In this document: in pieces, positions 59,199 to 64,000 of the stretch
Layout of the letters: the number at the start of each line of letters is the position of its first letter
Position numbering within the stretch: the first letter of the stretch is position 1
Origin: Adiantum capillus-veneris
Taxonomy: Eukaryota > Streptophyta > Polypodiopsida > Polypodiales > Pteridaceae
Reading direction: 5' to 3'
Length of the DNA: 64,000 nucleotides
Assembly: GCA_014529385.2 (NCBI GenBank)
Contig: CM043950.1
Coordinates: forward strand, 150,722,945-150,786,944
Made by a program: the position numbers and the translations under genes
The notes under the pieces: generated by a model
Databases searched by the model: none
What the model was told of the DNA's origin: nothing
What the model saw: the letters and a program-made list of their open reading frames with translations, nothing else

Positions 59199-60159
59199 AT
59201 GGACGAATGGCTGAAGGAGTTCTCTAACTGGAGGAAGGAAGAGGAGGAGACTAAGGAGGCACTAGCTACCTTCATTGAAGTATTATTGCTAGGCTGTAGT
59301 GTCGTCAGTATTCAAGAGGTAAGCTCCCCATCTCATGTTGCTCGTTCTAACCACAAATTGAGAGCATCAGGTGGGAGGTCTATGAAGTGCTATGACTGTT
59401 GTCAATCAAAACACACTATCAATGAGTGCCAACAAGGAAGGCAGCGAAGGGACTGAAATCATTTACATCAACATTCACTGCGAGGAAGTCATCCACATCA
59501 AAGGAGGAAAGGGTAAGGCGTCTCTTTCCTAAGGAAACTACAATCAAAGGTATAACCTCTACTCCAAAATGGCCTAAAGGGGCGGCTCGAGCCAAAGGTA
59601 AGGAAAGGCTAAGCCAGTCTGGAAACACATGACTCCAAAGGGAGAAGTGTCTGGCCAAGCGAGTACTTCAAGCTCAAAGAGTCGGGTCGTACCCAGCTTG
59701 CCAAAGAGAAAGTCATCCGAGGCTAAGCGGCGGAAGGTCGCCTATCGATTCGCACGGTGCAGGCGAGTACTGCCAATCCACTTTGACAATCCTGAAGCAG
59801 AAGTGGTGAGAATATTTCCATGCCCTAGGGAGGAGTGGTTTGGCTACTGTTCTCGCTGTTTTGGAGGACGGGTAGAGGGCCTCCCTTCTCTCCCCATACA
59901 ACTTATCTTGAACAAGCTCTCCACCACGGGTGAAACCTAGTGGGCTGGAGATGAGTTGCAGCTGAATGGAGTAGAGTTCATGCAGTGGGCCGACTACGGT
60001 AATTATCTGCAGTTGCTGCTAGCCAAAAGGCTGGGAGTAGTTAGGCGCGTCGCCATCACCCAGTACGTGCTGAGCGACGAAGGAAAGGTAGAGCCCATGA
60101 AAGGCGATGACCTCCTGTGGATGTGCCGACTCATCAACACCGGCACGGTAAGAGTATAA
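59199..60159 (+). pseudogene. Extra ORF upstream of Gypsy-C gag, decayed
   Basis: Three phases together cover about 960 bp. 59199-59456 opens MDEWLKEFSNWRKEEEETKE and has a CCHC knuckle CYDCCQSKHTINEC (C-x2-C-x4-H-x4-C). 59426-59632 is Lys/Thr-rich. 59629-60159 has a single internal TAG (59938) and reads FARCRRVLPIHFDNPEAEVV, CPREEWFGYCSRCFGG, then LNGVEFMQWADYGNYLQLLL and VEPMKGDDLLWMCRLINTG. Such an additional ORF before gag is known in Ogre-type Tat elements, with no assigned role. Relation to those ORFs is inferred from position only. Alternatively it is a captured gene fragment. Confidence 0.5.
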
Positions 60160-60435
60160 GTAAGTGCTCCACCCTTTGTGCATGATGGAAAACGGGCTGA
60201 CATCATTCCCGTTTAGATTCCTGCAACATATGCATGTGAATATCTATGTAGATAGAAAAATCTTCTACCAACAGAAGATCGTGTATCTGTTCGGTGCGGC
60301 GGTGCTAGGAGAAATCCTTAATTCCCCAAACCCTATCATTCTCCCCATACTGGATTACCACCACTCCTTCAATGTTTCCATCTTTATCTTGTTTTAATCT
60401 AGTCTGTAAAAAGCCCCTATGAGCTGCTACTGTTG

Positions 60436-60502
<67 letters not shown>

Positions 60503-60532
60503 AAAAGGTTTGTGATTTCCTGAGTCACTACC
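60160..60532. other. Spacer with (AT)n microsatellite
   Basis: Non-coding. An AT run of about 62 bp at 60438-60499 precedes gag. Confidence 0.8.
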
Positions 60533-61319
60533 ATGGCAAGTGTTTATTTCCCCACGTTCAATGGAAAGAAGGGAGAAGATCTCACCACTGACTTTCTGGA
60601 TGATTTCGACATCGCTTGTGTGGTTTCCAACAAGGACAACGACGCCTCACGGCTTCGAATTTTTCCTCTACTGATGAAAGTAGAGGCCAAGTCTTGGTAC
60701 AATGCTTTGCCCCAAGCTACCAAAAATGCATGGGATGTGTTACGTGCTGCCTTTGTAAAGAGGTTTGGTGGAGGCACAACCTCAGAGAAGCTATGGCAGC
60801 TACTGACGGAATTAAATCAGGGAGGTCTGCTAGAGTATGCCACCTACGAGTCCAAGTTTGTGGACTTATGGGAGAGATGGGTTGCCTCACTGGAGGAAGG
60901 TGAAGGAGCACCTAATTTCCTAAAGAAGGACTGTTTCATTGCTGGCCTGTGGTCGCCGCTTAAGGAGAAGGTGAAGGGAAGGTTTCCTGCAACATATGAG
61001 TTGGAAATAGAAGTAGCCCGCCTTAAAGACAAGAAGCTACGCATGCAAGCAAGAGTCAACGAGTCAGAGGAATCAAGCTCAGTATGACTAACCCTAGTGA
61101 CTGCAACAACTGTTCATAGAGCCCAACCACAAGAGGCATCAGAAGAGTAGCAAGACCTGCTTAGTTACATCACTACCCAACTAGAGAGTTTATCTGTGCA
61201 TCTGGTACAGCAAGGGCATGCACCCGTCAAATCGAAAACAAGGAAGAGGACAACGAAGACAAAACCAAGAGTACCACTGCTACAATTGCGGGGAAGATGG
61301 CCATGGTATGTACTACTGC
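60533..61319 (+). pseudogene. Gypsy-C gag
   Basis: ATG 60533 ([20 protein letters not shown]) opens a retrotransposon gag capsid: LDDFDIACVVSNKDNDASRL, KVEAKSWYNALPQATKNAWD, AFVKRFGGGTTSEKLWQLLT. The frame stops at TGA 61085 and again at TAG 61148 but continues in phase to the zinc knuckle YHCYNCGEDGHGMYYC (61271-61318). Both stops are one C-to-T change from Arg and Gln codons. At the knuckle's last Cys an extra C in a CCCC run (61318-61321) moves the reading frame into pol. Confidence 0.9.
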
Positions 61320-64000
61320 CCACATCTAAGGAGGCCGAATTTCAATAGACGAGGGAGACAGAATCAGATCTCTCCCCCAAGGGCAAGACCACCACCACCC
61401 ACGCAACCAGGTCCGATTCCACCGATCCAGATCCTTCGACCACCTGTACAACAACAACCACCACCGCAAGCTCTTATTCCACCACTACCCCCCCCACCTG
61501 CTGTAAACCAAGCGGTGAGTGTTATTAGCTTGGAAGCTAAAGGGAAGGCAAAGGTAGAAGAACCAGTTCGAAAGAAGCACAAAGGGAAAGCAAAAGTTGA
61601 AGAAGTGGATGCCATGGGAGTGAAGCGTGCCAGGCACGAAGAAGCCTCTCAAAGAGAAGAGAAAATGAAAGGGAAAGCCGAGTCTAGCAAGCAAACAGCT
61701 AAACCGCCACGGAAGATAGACATCGTGGATTTCTCACTAGGTGAGTATGCTAAACCCTATGACTTAGTTCACGATGTGTTGATGCAGGGCCCGAAGATAA
61801 CTTGGCCCCAATTACTCCACCTTGCACCAAGGATGAGGAGGCAATGGACAAAGATGGTGAGTACCAGGAAATCAAGACCAAGGATAGCTGGGGCTATCTC
61901 TGGTAGGAATCTCGACGACATCCTACCAACTATGGATGTCCACATGAAGGGGCAACAAATCTCAAAAGTCTACATAGATGGTGGCACGCAAATATGCGTC
62001 ATGAGTGAAAAGATGATGCACCATCTAGGCCTAGAGGTGAGTAGGCCGGCACCCTGCCGAGCCAAAATGGCAAACAACGTAAGAGTGAAATGCGTAGGCA
62101 TTGTGAATGCGGTCAAAGTAAAAGCATTCAATAGAGAAGTAGAGGTAGACATCTTTGTCATGCCACACAAAGGGGAGGGCTACCCTATCATTCTCGGGAG
62201 ACCCTGGCTCATGGCTATGGAAGCTAAGCAAGACTGGAGTACCGGAATGATTCAGATGAAGGACGCTAAAGGGAAGTCCATATTCTATGCCATGAGGACT
62301 GGGAAGCAACGCAACATGATCTTGGAGGCTTCAGAAAATGAGTCCACCAGTGACTATTCGTCTACCTCAAGAGAAGAGACAACAACTAAAGAAAGTGACA
62401 GTAGCATTGAAGTGATGGGGGTTATCCTTAAAGACCCAAGAAGATTGACACAATCTGAAGCACCCCCGACAAACCGAGAGGAACCATCATGTATGCAATC
62501 CATAGAGGATGCAAGTAAGTTACAACGGATGCTCTCAAATGAGTTAACCGATGAAGAGAGGAAGGAATATGTCTCCATGCTAGGTAACTTCACTACATTG
62601 TTCATTGATGGCTATGATAAGATCATAGGAATCACAGTAGTACAACACCACATTAAACTCAAGGAAGGAAGTAAACCCGTAGTGCAAAAGCTCAGAAGAC
62701 TTGGGGTAATCCAACAAGAGGCACTACTCAAAGAAGTGAGGAATTTGCTACAGGCAGGTTTCATCTACCCCGTCGAAGACTCAGAATGGGTCTCCCCAGT
62801 AGTAGTCACACCAAAGAAGAATGGCAAGTGGAGAGTCTGTGTGGACTATAAACCTCTCAATGCAGCCACAAAGAGGGATCACTTTCCCCTCCCATTCCAA
62901 GATGAAATTCTCAATGAAGTGGCGGGTCATGAGCGCTACACAGTATGTGATGGCTACTCAGGATACTTCCAAATTAGCATTGCGGAAGAAGACCAGAATA
63001 AGACAACCTTCATCACGCCTTGGGGATACTTTGCTTACAGAGTGATGCCTTTTGGCCTCACCAACGCTCCGGCCACATTTGAGCGCTATGTGACCTTTGT
63101 TTTCCAGCCATACTTTGGAACGTCAATACGGGTTTTCATAGATGATTTTTGCATCTATAGTTTACGCTCCCTCCATTTGAGTAAAGTCTATGATGGCCTG
63201 ACCAGGCTGCAGACCTTGGGTGGCAAGCTCAACGTGGATAAGTGTCACATTGGTGAAAGCAAAGCCACTCTCCTTGGCCATGTAATTTTAGAAAAAGGGA
63301 TTGAGGCTGACCCTAGCAAGATCCAAGCTTTGGTATCTTTGTCATCGCCCACCACAGCTAAGCAGTTGGTTTCTTTCCTTCAGAAGGTAAGATACTTAAG
63401 CAGGTTCATTCACTTGCTATCTCAAGTGGTTCTCTCCCTACAACAAGTCACCCAGAGGGATGTCTTCTCATGGAGTGAAGAAAATGAGCAGCAATTTACC
63501 GAGGTGAAGCAAATCCTAGCTACTCTTCCCACCATTTCACCCCCCAAGTGGGACGAGCCATTCTATGTGAACCCCAGTGTAGAAAGTGATACACTTGGAG
63601 CCGTACTAATGCAAAAGGACCCCCAAACTTCTTTCATGCGTCCTATTTACTTCTCTAGTCGTGTCATGACCCCATCAGAAAAGGGATTCACCGTAGTAGA
63701 ACACATGGTTCTCGTACTAATGTTTGCTACCACAAAGTTCCGCTCCTATCTACTGCCTAGACCCTTTGTAATTCTGACAATGGAGGAGGTTTTTCCGTAT
63801 GTAATGCGACACATGGATGTCTCATCTAGGATCTCTAAATGGCTGGTTAGATTACAAGAGTTTGACTACACCATGCAAGTAGAAAAATCCACCAGGGCTA
63901 GTCTAGCGGGTATTCTTACTCATCGCCACTATGAGAAGAAGCTGAAGGTCAACATGGAAGCAAAAGAAGAGACACGAATGGTAGAAAGTCCTAATCTAGA
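61320..64000 (+). CDS. Gypsy-C pol: protease, RT, RNase H (partial, runs off the window)
   Basis: Open for about 893 codons to the window edge. A Pro/Gln-rich then Lys-rich linker (to about 61700) precedes a protease with VYIDGGTQICVMSEKMMHHL (about 61968-62030; the D-G-G form is common in plant non-chromovirus gypsy) and YPIILGRPWLMAM. RT: TPKKNGKWRVCVDYKPLN, DHFPLPFQDEILNEVAGHER, CDGYSGYFQI, MPFGLTNAPATFERY and active site VFIDDFCIYS (about 63132-63161). This resembles Athila/Tat-type RT. The RNase H domain (about 63555-63930) keeps FTVVEHMVLVLMFATTKFRS but has LTMEEVFPYVM where T-D-H-x-x-L is expected. It joins gag by the frameshift at 61318. Confidence 0.9.

Overview
The window looks like a repeat-dominated stretch of a large land-plant nuclear genome. 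Evidence: Ty1/copia and Ty3/gypsy LTR retrotransposons with plant-type primer-binding sites (TGGTATCAGAGC for initiator-Met tRNA, and a TGGCGCCG..GCCGGGGA type), insertions nested inside one another, and very long CT/GA, CA/GT and homopolymer tracts. A fern or other non-seed plant is a guess that the sequence cannot confirm. No intact host gene, rRNA, tRNA or CRISPR array was found. Only one sequence related to a named host gene was found: a frameshifted histone H3 relative on the minus strand at 2900-3400 with two CENH3-like traits.

Layout. (1) 1-8.3 kb is old non-coding DNA with unknown coding remnants, the H3-like pseudogene, long microsatellites and a 47-bp-arm hairpin. (2) 8.3-29 kb is a nested stack. 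The end of an old copia element (Copia-0) has a 3' LTR that received two later copia insertions: Copia-A (9059-14545, plus, TSD GTTCT) and Copia-B (14790-28751, minus, TSD TTGTC). Copia-B was then split by a young chromovirus-like gypsy element, Gypsy-A (19510-28289, TSD GAAAA). (3) 29-35.3 kb holds a 195-bp tandem duplication, a G-box-rich stretch, an unrecognised coding-like frame, and a truncated minus-strand relative of Gypsy-A (Gypsy-B) whose LTR carries a solo Copia-B LTR (34726-34952, TSD AAGCA). (4) 35.3-40 kb contains a broken Pro/Gln-rich frame, a gag-like remnant between 77-bp direct repeats, and an LTR fragment. (5) 40.5-45.75 kb is a non-autonomous element with 566-bp LTRs; its only large ORF (507 aa) carries a retropepsin-like motif and four W-[VI]-P-K motifs but no reverse transcriptase. 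(6) 48.0-53.0 kb is an old element with 143-146 bp LTRs, TSD AGCTT and no recognisable proteins. (7) 53-56.5 kb holds gag and protease remnants, a perfect 208-bp tandem duplication and a truncated Copia-B copy. (8) 56.5-59 kb is mostly CT and CA microsatellite. (9) 58.3-64 kb is the 5' part of a Tat/Ogre-like gypsy element (Gypsy-C) with a decayed extra ORF before gag; it runs off the right edge.

How the parts relate. Gag, protease, integrase and RT/RNase H of each autonomous element would have built its particle and cDNA, but every autonomous element seen in full or in large part carries at least one disabling lesion. The 40.6-kb and 48.0-kb elements lack RT and integrase and would have needed proteins from other elements. 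By-eye LTR divergence (Gypsy-A lowest, then Copia-B, then Copia-A) agrees with the nesting order.
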